A DNA stretch of 64,000 nucleotides, taken from the NCBI RefSeq assembly GCF_022354825.1, contig NZ_CP031168.1:6573501-6637500 (forward strand), read 5' to 3'. The position numbers and the translations under genes were made by a program. The DNA is from Paenibacillus sp. H1-7 (GTDB lineage Bacteria > Bacillota > Bacilli > Paenibacillales > NBRC-103111). Shown one piece after another: positions 16,986 to 26,256 of the stretch; the first letter of the stretch is position 1, and every line of letters starts with the position of its first letter. Below the pieces are notes generated by a model. It was not told the origin of the DNA and made no database searches. It saw nothing but the letters and a program-made list of their open reading frames with translations.

Positions 16986-16989
16986 TTAT

Positions 16990-17901
16990 TTAGCGGTAGC
17001 CCTCAGCATTAGCAGGCTTTCCTGCTTCCTGCACTTCAACAATATACCGCCAGCAGTCCGGCTGTGAGCCGTCCAGATCAGTAAATCCGTACACCTGCGC
17101 CAGCTGACCGCTTGAAACCGAGTCGCCGCTCCATCGGGCCGCCTCCGGGTCTCCGGCTAGAGCCGCAACTGCTCGCCCGACAAATCGCGGCGATTCGGAA
17201 ATAACGAAATGCGGTTCCTTTTCGGTGGCGTCACGCCAGTTCTCTTCCGTAACGCCAAAATGCTCAAGCATAATTTCAGAACGAATCCAGCCGGGCGTCA
17301 TAGCTACAGCGGTGCATTTATAGGGTGAAAGCTCATGAGACAAAGCTTTGGCCATTCGAATCACAGACGACTTGACTAGATCGTAAAACAGCGATAGACG
17401 ATAGTTTTTATCATTGTATTCCGCCGTACCGTCCGTCATCTCAATGACGAGTCCATTCTGATTTTTTATTAACAGCGGCAGCGCAAAGTGACTTGTAATA
17501 ATATGCGAATCCATCCCAAGCCGCAGCATGCGAAACCCCCGTTCGAGCGAGTGCTCCCAGACGGGCGTATTCCACTGCGTCAAATATTCGCCTCCCCATA
17601 CATCGTTAACCAGGATGTCCAATCTCCCCTGCTCTCTCTCAATACGAGCGATTAGCGCCTGAACCTGATCAGGATCAAGATGATCCACTTGAACCGCTAT
17701 GCCTTGCCCCCCTGCCTTGTTGACAAGCTCAGCGGTTTCTTCAATCGTTTCAGGACGATTGTACTCGGAGCGTTGTGCTCGTGTCGTTCGTCCCGTCACA
17801 TATACCGTTGCGCCGGCCGCTCCCAATTCGATAGCTATTCCTCTGCCGGCCCCTCTTGTTGCGCCTGCCACCAAAGCTACTTTTCCTAATAGAGGTTTCA
17901 T
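16990..17901 (-). CDS. Short-chain dehydrogenase/reductase (SDR)
   Basis: 303 residues. VALVAGATRGAGRGIAIELG at the N-terminus is the TGxxxGxG cofactor loop, NTGRTT-like VTGRTTRAQRSEY follows beta-2, LVNDVWGG replaces the usual NNAG, and YDLVKSSVIRMAKAL near 188 holds the catalytic YxxxK. It reduces or oxidises a carbonyl or alcohol with NADP(H), probably NADP given the arginines after beta-2. The C-terminal 60 residues are longer than in minimal SDRs. Single gene; substrate unknown. Confidence 0.85.
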   Translation of the reverse strand: MKPLLGKVALVAGATRGAGRGIAIELGAAGATVYVTGRTTRAQRSEYNRPETIEETAELVNKAGGQGIAVQVDHLDPDQVQALIARIEREQGRLDILVNDVWGGEYLTQWNTPVWEHSLERGFRMLRLGMDSHIITSHFALPLLIKNQNGLVIEMTDGTAEYNDKNYRLSLFYDLVKSSVIRMAKALSHELSPYKCTAVAMTPGWIRSEIMLEHFGVTEENWRDATEKEPHFVISESPRFVGRAVAALAGDPEAARWSGDSVSSGQLAQVYGFTDLDGSQPDCWRYIVEVQEAGKPANAEGYR

Positions 17902-17995
17902 GAGCTTAAACTCCCTTCATTCATGATCTATATCCGATTATACCCTCACAAATATGTCAACCTCTGTCATAATTAAACCTGCCCTTTTAAAAAAC

Positions 17996-18034
17996 AAAAA
18001 AACCTCCTGCGAACAAATTCGCAAGAGGTTCTTC
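17996..18034 (-). terminator. Terminator of the sdhCAB operon
   Basis: On the minus strand AACCTCTTGCGAA pairs with TTCGCAGGAGGTT and is followed by TTTTTTTG, about 12 bp past the sdhB stop. Confidence 0.9.
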
Positions 18035-18045
18035 AATTTACATTA

Positions 18046-18810
18046 TTAAATTCCGAGCCATTGTTTAAACAAGTGCTTCGTAGTATCTTTATTCATCGCT
18101 GCAATGGATGTCGTCAATGGAATGCCTTTAGGGCAGGAACGCACACAGTTTTGCGAGTTACCGCAGCCCTCGATGCCTCCGTCTTCCATCAATGCTTCCA
18201 GACGCTCTTCCGCGTTCATCTCACCTGTTGGGTGAGCATTGAACAAGCGGACTTGGGAAATCGCTGCCGGTCCGATAAACGTCGTTTTATCATTGACGTT
18301 AGGGCAGGATTCCAGACAGACGCCGCAGGTCATACATTTCGACAGCTCGTAAGCCCATTGACGCTTGGACTCGGCCATACGCGGACCAGGACCCAAATCG
18401 TAGGTTCCGTCGATAGGAATCCACGCTTTAACGCGCTTCAAGGCGGAGAACATCCGCTCACGGTTGATAACAAGGTCGCGAACGACAGGAAAGGTGCTCA
18501 TCGGCGCGATGCGAACCGGCTGCTCCAGCTTATCTACAAGCGCAGAGCAAGCTTGGCGCGGCTTGCCGTTGATAACCATGGAACAGGCTCCGCATACTTC
18601 CTCCAAGCAGTTCGATTCCCAGCATACCGGCGTCGTTTGTTTGCCGTTTGCGTTAACCGGATTCCGCTGTACTTCCATAAGCGCACTGATGACGTTCATG
18701 TTCGGGCGGTAAGGAACCTCGAATTCCTCCGTATACGGTTTGCTTTCCGGGGAATCTTGACGGGTAACGATGAATTTCACTTTTTTGTTGGTCGCAGTCG
18801 TTTCAGCCAT
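18046..18810 (-). CDS. sdhB: Succinate dehydrogenase iron-sulfur subunit
   Basis: 254 residues. CWESNCLEEVCGACSMVINGKPRQAC (positions 63-88 region) carries the [2Fe-2S] ligands, and CMTCGVCLESCPN near 158 with CGNSQNCVRSCPKGIPL near 215 carries the [4Fe-4S] and [3Fe-4S] ligands. It passes electrons from FAD in SdhA to menaquinone through the membrane anchor SdhC. Last gene of sdhCAB, starting 2 nt after the sdhA stop, with GGGAGG 9 nt before ATG, so translation is likely coupled. Length and motifs match the Bacillus type. Confidence 0.95.
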   Translation of the reverse strand: MAETTATNKKVKFIVTRQDSPESKPYTEEFEVPYRPNMNVISALMEVQRNPVNANGKQTTPVCWESNCLEEVCGACSMVINGKPRQACSALVDKLEQPVRIAPMSTFPVVRDLVINRERMFSALKRVKAWIPIDGTYDLGPGPRMAESKRQWAYELSKCMTCGVCLESCPNVNDKTTFIGPAAISQVRLFNAHPTGEMNAEERLEALMEDGGIEGCGNSQNCVRSCPKGIPLTTSIAAMNKDTTKHLFKQWLGI

Positions 18811-18812
18811 GA

Positions 18813-20573
18813 TTAATTTCCTCCCTTCTTCTTGTCAGTGGAGTAGTCGCGTTTACGAGGCTTGATCAAGGATGTATCAACATCTTCCCAGCTGATCGTA
18901 GGACCGTCTGGAGTCCAAGTTGCTTTCGTCGTTTTCAGGAAGTCCTCGTCGTTACGGTCAGGGAATTCCGGCTTGTAGTGCGCACCGCGGCTTTCGTTAC
19001 GAAGCAGGGCGCCCAAAGTCATCGCATGGGACAGCTCCAGCATGTTCCACAATTGACGCGTGAACGCTACGCCTTGGTTGTTCCAGCGGGCTGTATCCGT
19101 CATGTTAATGTTGCGGTAACGATCTTTCAGCTCGTTGATTTTGGCGATCGTTTCTTCGAGCTTCTTGTTGTAACGAACAACGGTCATGTTGTTGGTCATC
19201 CACTCGCCAAGCTCTTTATGAAGCACGTACGCGTTCTCTTTGCCGTCCATTTTCAGCAGGCTTTCGTACTTGTCCGTATGCTTCTTCTTCTCGCGGTCGA
19301 ACACGGAAGAGGAAATGTCGTCGACATGCTTGGACAAGCCTTTGATGTACTCGATCGCTTTAGGACCGGTAATCATACCGCCATAGATCGCGGACAACAG
19401 GGAGTTCGCTCCGAGTCGGTTCGCACCGTGGTATTGGTATTCGCACTCACCGCAGGCAAACAATCCAGGGATGTTCGTCATTTGGTTAAAGTCAACCCAC
19501 ATTCCGCCCATGGAATAGTGAACGGCAGGGAAAATTTTCATCGGAATCTTGCGCGGATCGTCGCCCATGAACTTTTCATAGATTTCGATAATACCGCCCA
19601 ATTTAACATCCAATTCGTGCGGATCTTTATGGGACAGGTCAAGGTATACCATGTTCTCGCCGTTGATACCGAGCTTTTCGTCTACGCAGACTGCGAAAAT
19701 TTCGCGAGTCGCGATATCCCGCGGAACCAGGTTACCGTAAGCTGGATATTTCTCTTCAAGGAAGTACCATGGCTTACCGTCTTTATAAGTCCAAATACGG
19801 CCGCCTTCACCGCGCGCGGATTCGGACATCAAGCGCAGCTTGTCGTCGCCCGGAATCGCCGTAGGGTGAATTTGAATGAACTCGCCGTTCGCATAATGAA
19901 CGCCTTGCTGGTACACGGCACTTGCCGCCGTACCCGTGTTAATAACGGAGTTCGTCGTTTTACCGAAGATAATGCCAGGGCCGCCTGTCGCCAAAATAAC
20001 GGCATCGGCTCCAAATGTCAGCACTTCCATGCTGCGAAGGTCCTGAGCAGCTACGCCGCGGCATACGCCGTCGTCGTCAAGAACCGCGCCCATAAACTCG
20101 TAATGCTCATACTTTGTAACCAGGCCGGCTGTTTCCCAGCGGCGTACTTGCTCATCCAGAGCGTACAGCAGCTGTTGGCCTGTCGTAGCGCCCGCGAATG
20201 CCGTACGGTGATATTGGGTTCCGCCGAAACGACGGAAATCCAGCAAGCCTTCCGGCGTACGGTTGAACATAACGCCCATCCGGTCCATCAAGTGGATAAT
20301 GCCCGGTGCTGCGTCACACATTGCTTTTACCGGCGGCTGGTTCGCGAGGAAGTCGCCCCCGTACACGGTATCATCGAAGTGCTCCCAAGTGGAGTCGCCT
20401 TCACCTTTTGTATTAACCGCTCCGTTAATGCCGCCTTGCGCACAAACAGAGTGGGAACGTTTCACAGGAACCAAAGAGAACAGGCTAACGTGAACCCCGG
20501 CTTCTGCGGCTTTGATGGTAGCCATTAACCCGGCCAAACCACCACCGACTACGATAACTTTTTGATTAGCCAT
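18813..20573 (-). CDS. sdhA: Succinate dehydrogenase flavoprotein subunit
   Basis: 586 residues. VIVVGGGLAGLMATIKAAEAG is the FAD Rossmann loop, HSVCAQGGIN near 42 is the covalent-FAD histidine region, and ARGEGGRIW near 255 with HPTAIPGDDKL hold substrate-binding and catalytic arginine/histidine residues. HYSMGGMWVD near 355 and GANRLGANSLL near 385 are further family marks. It oxidises succinate to fumarate on the cytoplasmic face of the membrane. Middle gene of sdhCAB, 16 nt after sdhC. Confidence 0.96.
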   Translation of the reverse strand: MANQKVIVVGGGLAGLMATIKAAEAGVHVSLFSLVPVKRSHSVCAQGGINGAVNTKGEGDSTWEHFDDTVYGGDFLANQPPVKAMCDAAPGIIHLMDRMGVMFNRTPEGLLDFRRFGGTQYHRTAFAGATTGQQLLYALDEQVRRWETAGLVTKYEHYEFMGAVLDDDGVCRGVAAQDLRSMEVLTFGADAVILATGGPGIIFGKTTNSVINTGTAASAVYQQGVHYANGEFIQIHPTAIPGDDKLRLMSESARGEGGRIWTYKDGKPWYFLEEKYPAYGNLVPRDIATREIFAVCVDEKLGINGENMVYLDLSHKDPHELDVKLGGIIEIYEKFMGDDPRKIPMKIFPAVHYSMGGMWVDFNQMTNIPGLFACGECEYQYHGANRLGANSLLSAIYGGMITGPKAIEYIKGLSKHVDDISSSVFDREKKKHTDKYESLLKMDGKENAYVLHKELGEWMTNNMTVVRYNKKLEETIAKINELKDRYRNINMTDTARWNNQGVAFTRQLWNMLELSHAMTLGALLRNESRGAHYKPEFPDRNDEDFLKTTKATWTPDGPTISWEDVDTSLIKPRKRDYSTDKKKGGN

Positions 20574-20589
20574 TGTTGTTCACTCCTCC

Positions 20590-21240
20590 TTAACCTTTCG
20601 TCATCTGCGGCACCGTTTGGAACGACGGATCGACAAACGCGCTCAAAGACATGATAAACATAATCGACATGACAACGAATACTACCATCCAGATAACGGA
20701 GGATACCCGTTGCGCCCGTGGACCGATCGTGATTCCCCAGCTTACGAGGAACGACCACATTCCATTGCTGAAATGGAATACCGCGGACACAATCCCAATA
20801 CAGTAAATCACAAAGAAAACCGGATTCGATGCAATGCTGTGCATTTGAATTCCGATCTCATCCTGCGGCAAACCGAATGTGATTTGCAGACGTGTTTGGA
20901 AGAAGTGGAACGCTACGAACAAGAATGTGAGTACGCCCGTAACCCTTTGCAAGAAAAACATTTGGTTGCGGAAATAACCATAGTTGGACACGTTGTTGCG
21001 CGCCGTGTAGGCGACATACAAGCCGTATACCGCGTGGTACAAGAGCGGCAGCCAGATCCCTACGATCTCTAGCAGCAGAACCAGCGGCAAATCATGAAGC
21101 CAGTTCACGTGCTCCATGAACTTCTCAGGCCCTTTCGTTGCCGAGTAGTTCGTCAGCAGGTGCTCGATCAGGAAGAAACCGACCGGGATTACACCAAGCA
21201 ATGAATGCAGCTTTCGCGAAAAATACGAATTACGAAACAT
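20590..21240 (-). CDS. sdhC: Succinate dehydrogenase cytochrome b558 membrane anchor
   Basis: 216 residues. Starts MFRNSYFSRKLHSLLGVIPVGFFLIEHLLTN-like, as in B. subtilis SdhC, with five hydrophobic helices and histidines in the helices (HSLLG, EHLL, HAVYG, HFFQ, HFSNG) that ligate two b haems. It anchors SdhAB and reduces menaquinone. ATG at 21240 was chosen over an in-frame start 78 bp upstream because the first methionine fits the family N-terminus and AAAGG lies upstream. First gene of sdhCAB. Confidence 0.93.
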   Translation of the reverse strand: MFRNSYFSRKLHSLLGVIPVGFFLIEHLLTNYSATKGPEKFMEHVNWLHDLPLVLLLEIVGIWLPLLYHAVYGLYVAYTARNNVSNYGYFRNQMFFLQRVTGVLTFLFVAFHFFQTRLQITFGLPQDEIGIQMHSIASNPVFFVIYCIGIVSAVFHFSNGMWSFLVSWGITIGPRAQRVSSVIWMVVFVVMSIMFIMSLSAFVDPSFQTVPQMTKG

Positions 21241-21303
21241 TGAAATCCTTTCCCCCCTCAAAAGTATGTAGTGCTGTTCACACGATTTGACAAACCATTT
21301 TTC

Positions 21304-21332
21304 ATTGTACTCCCGCAAGAAACAAGCGTCAA
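21304..21332 (-). promoter_or_regulatory. Sigma-A promoter of sdhCAB
   Basis: On the minus strand TTGACG (21332-21327), 17-bp spacer and TACAAT (21309-21304), about 64 bp before sdhC. The rest of the 340-bp gap to the LysR gene is AT-rich with no other clear feature except a TTGACA near 21480 that may belong to the LysR promoter. Confidence 0.7.
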
Positions 21333-21580
21333 CAAGATTCGCTACGCCTATTTTCCATGCATCGACAAATTTTTATGCAAAGCCTTTGAAAAAATGTGAA
21401 CAATAATTGACATATCCCATAGTACTCCATTATCGCTTATAATGGAAGTGCCGATTATTTATAAACTCTTATTCAGTTTTGACATATGCAATGATCTTAA
21501 TCACTATATTCTAAAAACATATAGTAAAAGTAGAGAATCTCCCGAGCATCACTTTTAAATAATAGAAAGAAGGACTCATC

Positions 21581-22483
21581 GTGTTGGAAAATATCGATAT
21601 CTTCGCCAAAGTCGTCGAGCTGGAAAGCCTGAACAAAGCATCACAGGCATTAAACATATCCCAGCCCGCCCTGTCGCGCAAAATTCAGCGGCTAGAGGAG
21701 GAGCTCGGCGTCGCCCTGTTCACCCGTAAAGGAAAGCGTCTCGAAATCACCCGAGCGGGACAAATCTGCTACGAATACGCCTTGGAGCAAAAGCATCTCG
21801 AACGAAAGCTGCACCGTTCCATCGAGGAATTCAAGACGTCGATCAAGCCCGCCAGCATCACGATCGGCGCGAGCCTGACGACCTTGCAGTCGACGCTGCC
21901 CGATCTCATCACCATTTATACGAAAAATTACCCTAATACCGATATCAAGGCCATAACCGGCAAAACGCACGAAATTGTCCCTATGGTCAAAGACCGGAAA
22001 GTCGATATCGGACTTGTCGCATCGAAGATCGAACATCCGGGCTTAAAATGCGTCCCGCTGTTCGATGATCATTTGTGCCTCGTGCTGCCGCTCGGCCACC
22101 CGTACGTCGATAAAGCTTCTATAGATATCGCCGACCTGCACGAGCTGCCCATGATTCTGTTCTCCAGAGGAACCTGGTACCGCGTGCTGATGGATGAAAT
22201 GTTTCACCGCTATGAAATTCAGCCCGACGTCAAGATGGAGATCGATTCCTTCGAGGCCATCATCCGCCTCGTATCCACCTGTAAGACGGCAACGCTGCTG
22301 CCGGAATCATACCTGCGAAGCAATCTGATCAAAGACAACGAGCTCGTCGTCCGGTTCATTCCCGCTCTGGAGCAAATGACAAGAACGACCTCCCTGTTGT
22401 TCACAGAAGAGGTCGTTCATCATCCTTCGGCACAGCAGTTCATCGAGAAGGCCAAAGATTATTTCAACCGCGGCGGCAACTAG
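21581..22483 (+). CDS. LysR-family transcriptional regulator
   Basis: 300 residues, GTG start at 21581 with GAAGGA 7 nt upstream. IFAKVVELESLNKASQALNISQPALSRKIQRLEEELG is the N-terminal winged helix-turn-helix; the remainder is the usual co-inducer domain, ITIGASLTTLQSTLPDLITIY starting the first lobe. It is divergent from sdhCAB, the classical LysR arrangement, so the shared 340-bp gap may contain its sites. Its stop codon lies 2 bp from that of the convergent antiporter gene, leaving no room for a terminator. Target and ligand unknown. Confidence 0.88.
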   Translation: MLENIDIFAKVVELESLNKASQALNISQPALSRKIQRLEEELGVALFTRKGKRLEITRAGQICYEYALEQKHLERKLHRSIEEFKTSIKPASITIGASLTTLQSTLPDLITIYTKNYPNTDIKAITGKTHEIVPMVKDRKVDIGLVASKIEHPGLKCVPLFDDHLCLVLPLGHPYVDKASIDIADLHELPMILFSRGTWYRVLMDEMFHRYEIQPDVKMEIDSFEAIIRLVSTCKTATLLPESYLRSNLIKDNELVVRFIPALEQMTRTTSLLFTEEVVHHPSAQQFIEKAKDYFNRGGN

Positions 22484-22485
22484 TA

Positions 22486-23727
22486 TTAGTGATGCCGAAC
22501 CCCAGGCTCCTCTATGCCGAGCTTTCGCGCGGCATAGGCCGTCGTTCCCGCCTGCAGCACGATCGTAAGCAGCACGGCCATAAACGTCACCGAAGCGATA
22601 ACATCCGCATATTTCACACCCATCCCGGCGACCATACCCGATAACGCTGCCGGGATGACCCCCGTTTCACGCACCCAGAACATGAAGACGATCTCGTTCC
22701 ATTTCCATCCGGCCTTGCGGTCAGGCAGCGTCGAAGCCAGCACCGTCAACGGCCGGGCTATAAGCATAAACACGGCAATAACGGCAAGGCTCGGCCATAA
22801 ATTGGCCAGTATGACCTGAAAGTTGACTTGGCTGCCAAGCAGGATAAAAATGAGCATCCGCATAATAACGGTCATGTTCTCGCTGAAGTGGCCGATCTCG
22901 TGAAGCTTGTCCTCCAGCTTGATTTTGAACACATCCGCATTCCCCCAGATGAGACCCGCCGTGAACGTCGCCATAAATCCGCTGACATGCAGTGTGTCTC
23001 CCAGCCAATAAGCTCCAAGAGCCGTAACGACCATTGCGATCGTGGCGTAATCCCGAAACCAGCCCAGCTTCAGATGGCCCGTCAAGAAAACGATCAGAAA
23101 GCCTACAACCGCGCCGACGACAATGCCGCCCGCAGCCGTTTTCACAAATTCGATAATGCTGGCTGAGACGGAGAACGTCTGCGTACCGGTCACAATCGCA
23201 AGCACAGTGAACGTAAGGATGGAGCCGGTCGCGTCATTGAAGGCCGATTCGCTTTCGACCGTTTCTCTTACTTTGGTGCGGATGCGAACCTGTTTAAATA
23301 CCGGAATCAAAGTAGCCGGATCCGTCGACGAGATGATGGCCCCGAGTAGGACGGCATAGATCATAGGAATGCCAAGCAGCCAATGCGCGGTGACGGCTAC
23401 GATCCCGCATGTAATCAGCACCCCCGGTACGCTCAGGAGAGCGACCGTAATCCATACCTTTCTCAACCCCGACAGCCGGATATTGCGTCCCCCGTCAAAC
23501 AATATAAGCGCCGAACCGATGGTCAGGATGAACTGGTTCAAAAAAGAGCTGCTGCTCTCCGTAACCAAATGAAGCCCTTGTCCGACGATGATGCCGGCGA
23601 CCAGAAACAAGGCGACATCGGGCAGCCTCAGCCAGCTCGAAAGTCTTCCGAAAAGAACACCCATAGCTAATATGAAAATTAATAAGAACAATACATGATG
23701 AATCATTTCGGTGACTTCGCCGCTCAT
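22486..23727 (-). CDS. CPA1-type cation:proton antiporter (NhaP/CvrA-like)
   Basis: 413 residues, about twelve membrane helices. SSTDPATLIPVFKQ near 130 and ESESAFNDATGSILTF near 160 match the STDP and END/FND-type ion-site motifs of CPA1 antiporters (Nha P, CvrA). It lacks the long C-terminal RCK/CorC tail of full-length CvrA, so control may come from the neighbouring KtrA. GGAG lies 9 nt before ATG, 29 nt after ktrA, on the same strand as ktrB and ktrA; co-transcription is likely. K+ or Na+ for H+ cannot be decided. Confidence 0.85.
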   Translation of the reverse strand: MSGEVTEMIHHVLFLLIFILAMGVLFGRLSSWLRLPDVALFLVAGIIVGQGLHLVTESSSSFLNQFILTIGSALILFDGGRNIRLSGLRKVWITVALLSVPGVLITCGIVAVTAHWLLGIPMIYAVLLGAIISSTDPATLIPVFKQVRIRTKVRETVESESAFNDATGSILTFTVLAIVTGTQTFSVSASIIEFVKTAAGGIVVGAVVGFLIVFLTGHLKLGWFRDYATIAMVVTALGAYWLGDTLHVSGFMATFTAGLIWGNADVFKIKLEDKLHEIGHFSENMTVIMRMLIFILLGSQVNFQVILANLWPSLAVIAVFMLIARPLTVLASTLPDRKAGWKWNEIVFMFWVRETGVIPAALSGMVAGMGVKYADVIASVTFMAVLLTIVLQAGTTAYAARKLGIEEPGVRHH

Positions 23728-23756
23728 CTAAGTGCACTCCGTTTCGCTTGATTAAC

Positions 23757-24431
23757 CTACGCGGTTACCCGTCCGATAACTTCATTTTGGAACAGCTCGA
23801 TTTGATCGTTCGTTCCGATAATAACCATAACATCCTTTTCCTCTAACGTATCGCTCGCCGTCGGCGCAATGATTACGCCGTGCTGCTTGTTGATAGCCAC
23901 GACACTGCATCCGTACTTGGCGCGAGGGTCAAGCTCTCTCAAGGAGCGGCCTGCGAGACGCCTAGGCACGACAAGCTCGGCGATCGTGTAGTCCTTCGAC
24001 AGCTCGATGTAATCGAGCAAATTGGGCGACACAAGCTGGTGAGCGACACGGATGCCCATATCCCGCTCCGGATAAATCACCCGGTCGACCCCGATCTTGT
24101 TCAGCACCTTGCCGTGAAGCTCGGACAGCGCCTTGGTGACCACCATTTTCACGCCGATATCCTTCAGTAAAATAGCGGTCAAAATGCTCGATTGAATGTC
24201 GTCTCCGATGGAGACGATGGCACAGTCGAAATTGCGGATGCCCAACGCCCGAAGCACCTCTTCATCGGTAGAATCGGCAACGACGACGTGCGTCAAAATA
24301 TTGCTCATTTCCTCGACCGCTTCTTCATCCTTATCGATTCCCAAAACCTCATAACCCAGATTGATCAATTCCTGCGCCAGACTGGATCCGAATCTCCCCA
24401 ACCCGATAACTGCGTACTGACTACGTTTCAT
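23757..24431 (-). CDS. ktrA: Potassium uptake regulatory subunit KtrA/KtrC (RCK protein)
   Basis: 224 residues. YAVIGLGRFGSSLAQEL is the GxGxxG loop of the RCK_N nucleotide-binding domain (ATP/ADP switch); VVADSTDEEVLRALGI follows. The C-terminal RCK_C domain (about 140-224) is the site where c-di-AMP binds and shuts the channel in B. subtilis and S. aureus KtrA. It forms an octameric gating ring under KtrB. It starts 11 nt after the ktrB stop. Whether it equals KtrA or KtrC cannot be said from sequence alone. Confidence 0.92.
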   Translation of the reverse strand: MKRSQYAVIGLGRFGSSLAQELINLGYEVLGIDKDEEAVEEMSNILTHVVVADSTDEEVLRALGIRNFDCAIVSIGDDIQSSILTAILLKDIGVKMVVTKALSELHGKVLNKIGVDRVIYPERDMGIRVAHQLVSPNLLDYIELSKDYTIAELVVPRRLAGRSLRELDPRAKYGCSVVAINKQHGVIIAPTASDTLEEKDVMVIIGTNDQIELFQNEVIGRVTA

Positions 24432-24442
24432 TTACGGTTCCC

Positions 24443-25795
24443 CTATCCAATGGTGATTTTCCCTTCCGGGTATCTGTATAGCTCCTTCTCCGCCTTAGGT
24501 CCCAACGCGTAAGCCAACGTCAACGGTCCCAGACGGCCGACAAACATCATAAGTGCAATCAATATTTTCCCGACCACGCTCAGATCGGTCGTCAAGCCCA
24601 TGGTCAAGCCGACGGTTCCGAAAGCGGACGTCACCTCGAACAAGATCATTAGGAACGGATGATCCTCCGTCGTAGACAAAATCATCGCCACAGCAATAAC
24701 GAGGAATAATGCGATCATCGTCAGCGTAATGGCTTTCAATATCCGGTCTTTACCCAGCCGGTAATGGAACAGGACAATATCCTCCTTGCCCCGTATCATC
24801 GCTATGATGGCACCGATCAGCGTTGTGAAGGTGGTAGTCTTGATCCCGCCTCCCGTCGACCCCGGAGATGCCCCGATAAACATCAGAATGATGATGAAAA
24901 ATTGGCTGGCCTGCCGCAAGCCCGCCAAATCGAGCGTATTGGCTCCCGCCGTTCTCGGCGTTACCGATTGGAAGAACGAACCCAAAACTTTGCCGCTCCA
25001 AGTCAACGGTCCCAACGTTTTCGGATTGGTGAATTCGAAAATGAAAATGACAAGAGCTCCCACCAATATAAGCGCGCCGGTCGCGCTCAGCACCACTTTG
25101 GAATGCAGCGACAGCCGTTTATGTCGTTTGTAGTCCATAACATCCGACATCACCACGAAGCCGATGCCGCCCAAAATAATCAATCCCATGGATACGACAT
25201 TGACCAGCGGATCGTCGACATACGAGGTCAAGCTGCTGAACGGCCCGGAGACCGACCCGAACAGATCGAACCCTGCGTTGTTGAAAAACGAAATCGCGTG
25301 CCATATCCCGAAATAGATCCCTTTGGCCGGTCCCAAATCGAATGACCAGCGAATGGAGAACAAAATCGCCGCAACCAATTCTATGGTAAGAGAATATTGG
25401 ATCACTTTGCGGATCAGGCGGACAATGCCTTCCATGCTCCCTTGGTTCATGGCTTCCTGAAGGATCAGCCTCTCTTTAAGCGAAATCCTTTTTTTCAGCG
25501 CAAAAGCAAACAGCGTCGCCATGGTCATGAAGCCAAGACCGCCGACTTGAATCAACGCGATAATGACGATCTGCCCGAATTTCGTAAAAAAAGTGCCGGT
25601 ATCGACTACGACCAGTCCGGTTACGCAAGTAGCTGAGGTCGCCGTGAACAATGCATCCAGAAAAGGCAGCGGCCGTCCCGTAGCCGAAGCGATAGGTAGG
25701 GATAGCAGCGTAGCCCCAATCAGAATAATCGCTGCAAAGCCGATGACCAGTATTTGCGGCGGGGTTAGCTCAAATTTCCTTGTTGTTGCTTTCAT
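24443..25795 (-). CDS. ktrB: Potassium uptake channel subunit KtrB/KtrD (TrkH/Ktr family)
   Basis: 450 residues with four M1-P-M2 repeats. The pore loops include TSATCVTGLVVVDTG near 52 and GASPGSTGGGIKTTT near 310, whose glycines form the K+ filter. It is a Na+-dependent K+ uptake protein in complex with KtrA. GAGGTG lies 4 nt before ATG. First gene of the module ktrB-ktrA-antiporter and directly downstream of a c-di-AMP riboswitch with an intrinsic terminator, so high c-di-AMP should switch it off. Confidence 0.93.
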   Translation of the reverse strand: MKATTRKFELTPPQILVIGFAAIILIGATLLSLPIASATGRPLPFLDALFTATSATCVTGLVVVDTGTFFTKFGQIVIIALIQVGGLGFMTMATLFAFALKKRISLKERLILQEAMNQGSMEGIVRLIRKVIQYSLTIELVAAILFSIRWSFDLGPAKGIYFGIWHAISFFNNAGFDLFGSVSGPFSSLTSYVDDPLVNVVSMGLIILGGIGFVVMSDVMDYKRHKRLSLHSKVVLSATGALILVGALVIFIFEFTNPKTLGPLTWSGKVLGSFFQSVTPRTAGANTLDLAGLRQASQFFIIILMFIGASPGSTGGGIKTTTFTTLIGAIIAMIRGKEDIVLFHYRLGKDRILKAITLTMIALFLVIAVAMILSTTEDHPFLMILFEVTSAFGTVGLTMGLTTDLSVVGKILIALMMFVGRLGPLTLAYALGPKAEKELYRYPEGKITIG

Positions 25796-25823
25796 CTTTC
25801 ACCTCATCATGATTTTCAGACAA

Positions 25824-25852
25824 CAAAAAAAGACACGGGAAACCCAATGTCT
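25824..25852 (-). terminator. Expression-platform terminator of the c-di-AMP riboswitch
   Basis: On the minus strand GACATTGGG, loop TTT, CCCGTGTC, then seven Ts, ending 29 bp before ktrB. It overlaps the 3' edge of the riboswitch, so ligand binding would favour termination. Confidence 0.85.
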
Positions 25853-25999
25853 ACAGGTTCCTGTCATAAGCCTACGAGGTTAGCTGTCGGATTCGGATGT
25901 ACAGGTATCCTATCGTACCACTACTGAAGTGGAAACGAATTCACCCCTTACTACACATGGTTCCCCCGTTTTCAATAAGAAATTCGGCTTTATTCAATT
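25830..25999 (-). ncRNA. c-di-AMP riboswitch (ydaO-yuaA type)
   Basis: The minus-strand leader contains the conserved ydaO core in order: CGGGGGAACC, then GGGGTGAATTC, then CCGAATCCGACAGC followed by TAACCTCGTAGGC. These elements and their spacing (about 25 and 60 nt) are the signature of the c-di-AMP riboswitch; yuaA is the old name of ktrA, its classic target. It lies between a clear promoter (26007-26035) and a terminator just before ktrB. Binding of c-di-AMP is expected to end transcription, lowering K+ uptake. Confidence 0.92.
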
Positions 26000-26006
26000 G
26001 ATAAGA

Positions 26007-26035
26007 ATTATAATCCTCTTTCCCGGGAAGCACAA
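26007..26035 (-). promoter_or_regulatory. Promoter of the ktr operon riboswitch
   Basis: Minus strand TTGTGC (26035-26030), 17-bp spacer, TATAAT (26012-26007). Predicted start near 26000 leaves about 200 nt of leader, fully occupied by the riboswitch. The rest of the gap up to the CPBP gene (26036-26256) shows only unsupported short frames. Confidence 0.75.
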
Positions 26036-26256
26036 AGTCACTTTTGCTCGAAATTGACGAATTATTCGAATATAACATTGGCGGATTTACTGCGGACCCT
26101 ACTATCGCTCTGCTTTTCACCGTTTTGCCCGTCCTGACGCTTCTAATCATTGGATTTTCGGTGGGCATGTATGCTAAGTTTATGGAATACAATGTATAAA
26201 CTTGATATCCGTATCCTTTGTTAAGCGGCATCCATTCCAATCCAAGGAGTTATTCC

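Noticed and set aside
18978..20528. 516-codon frame antisense to sdhA
   Set aside because: sdhA is unmistakable on the other strand; the long open frame reflects codon bias, has low-complexity composition and no ribosome binding site.
25941..26240. 99-codon minus-strand frame before ktrB
   Set aside because: It overlaps the c-di-AMP riboswitch and its promoter, has no ribosome binding site and no recognisable family.
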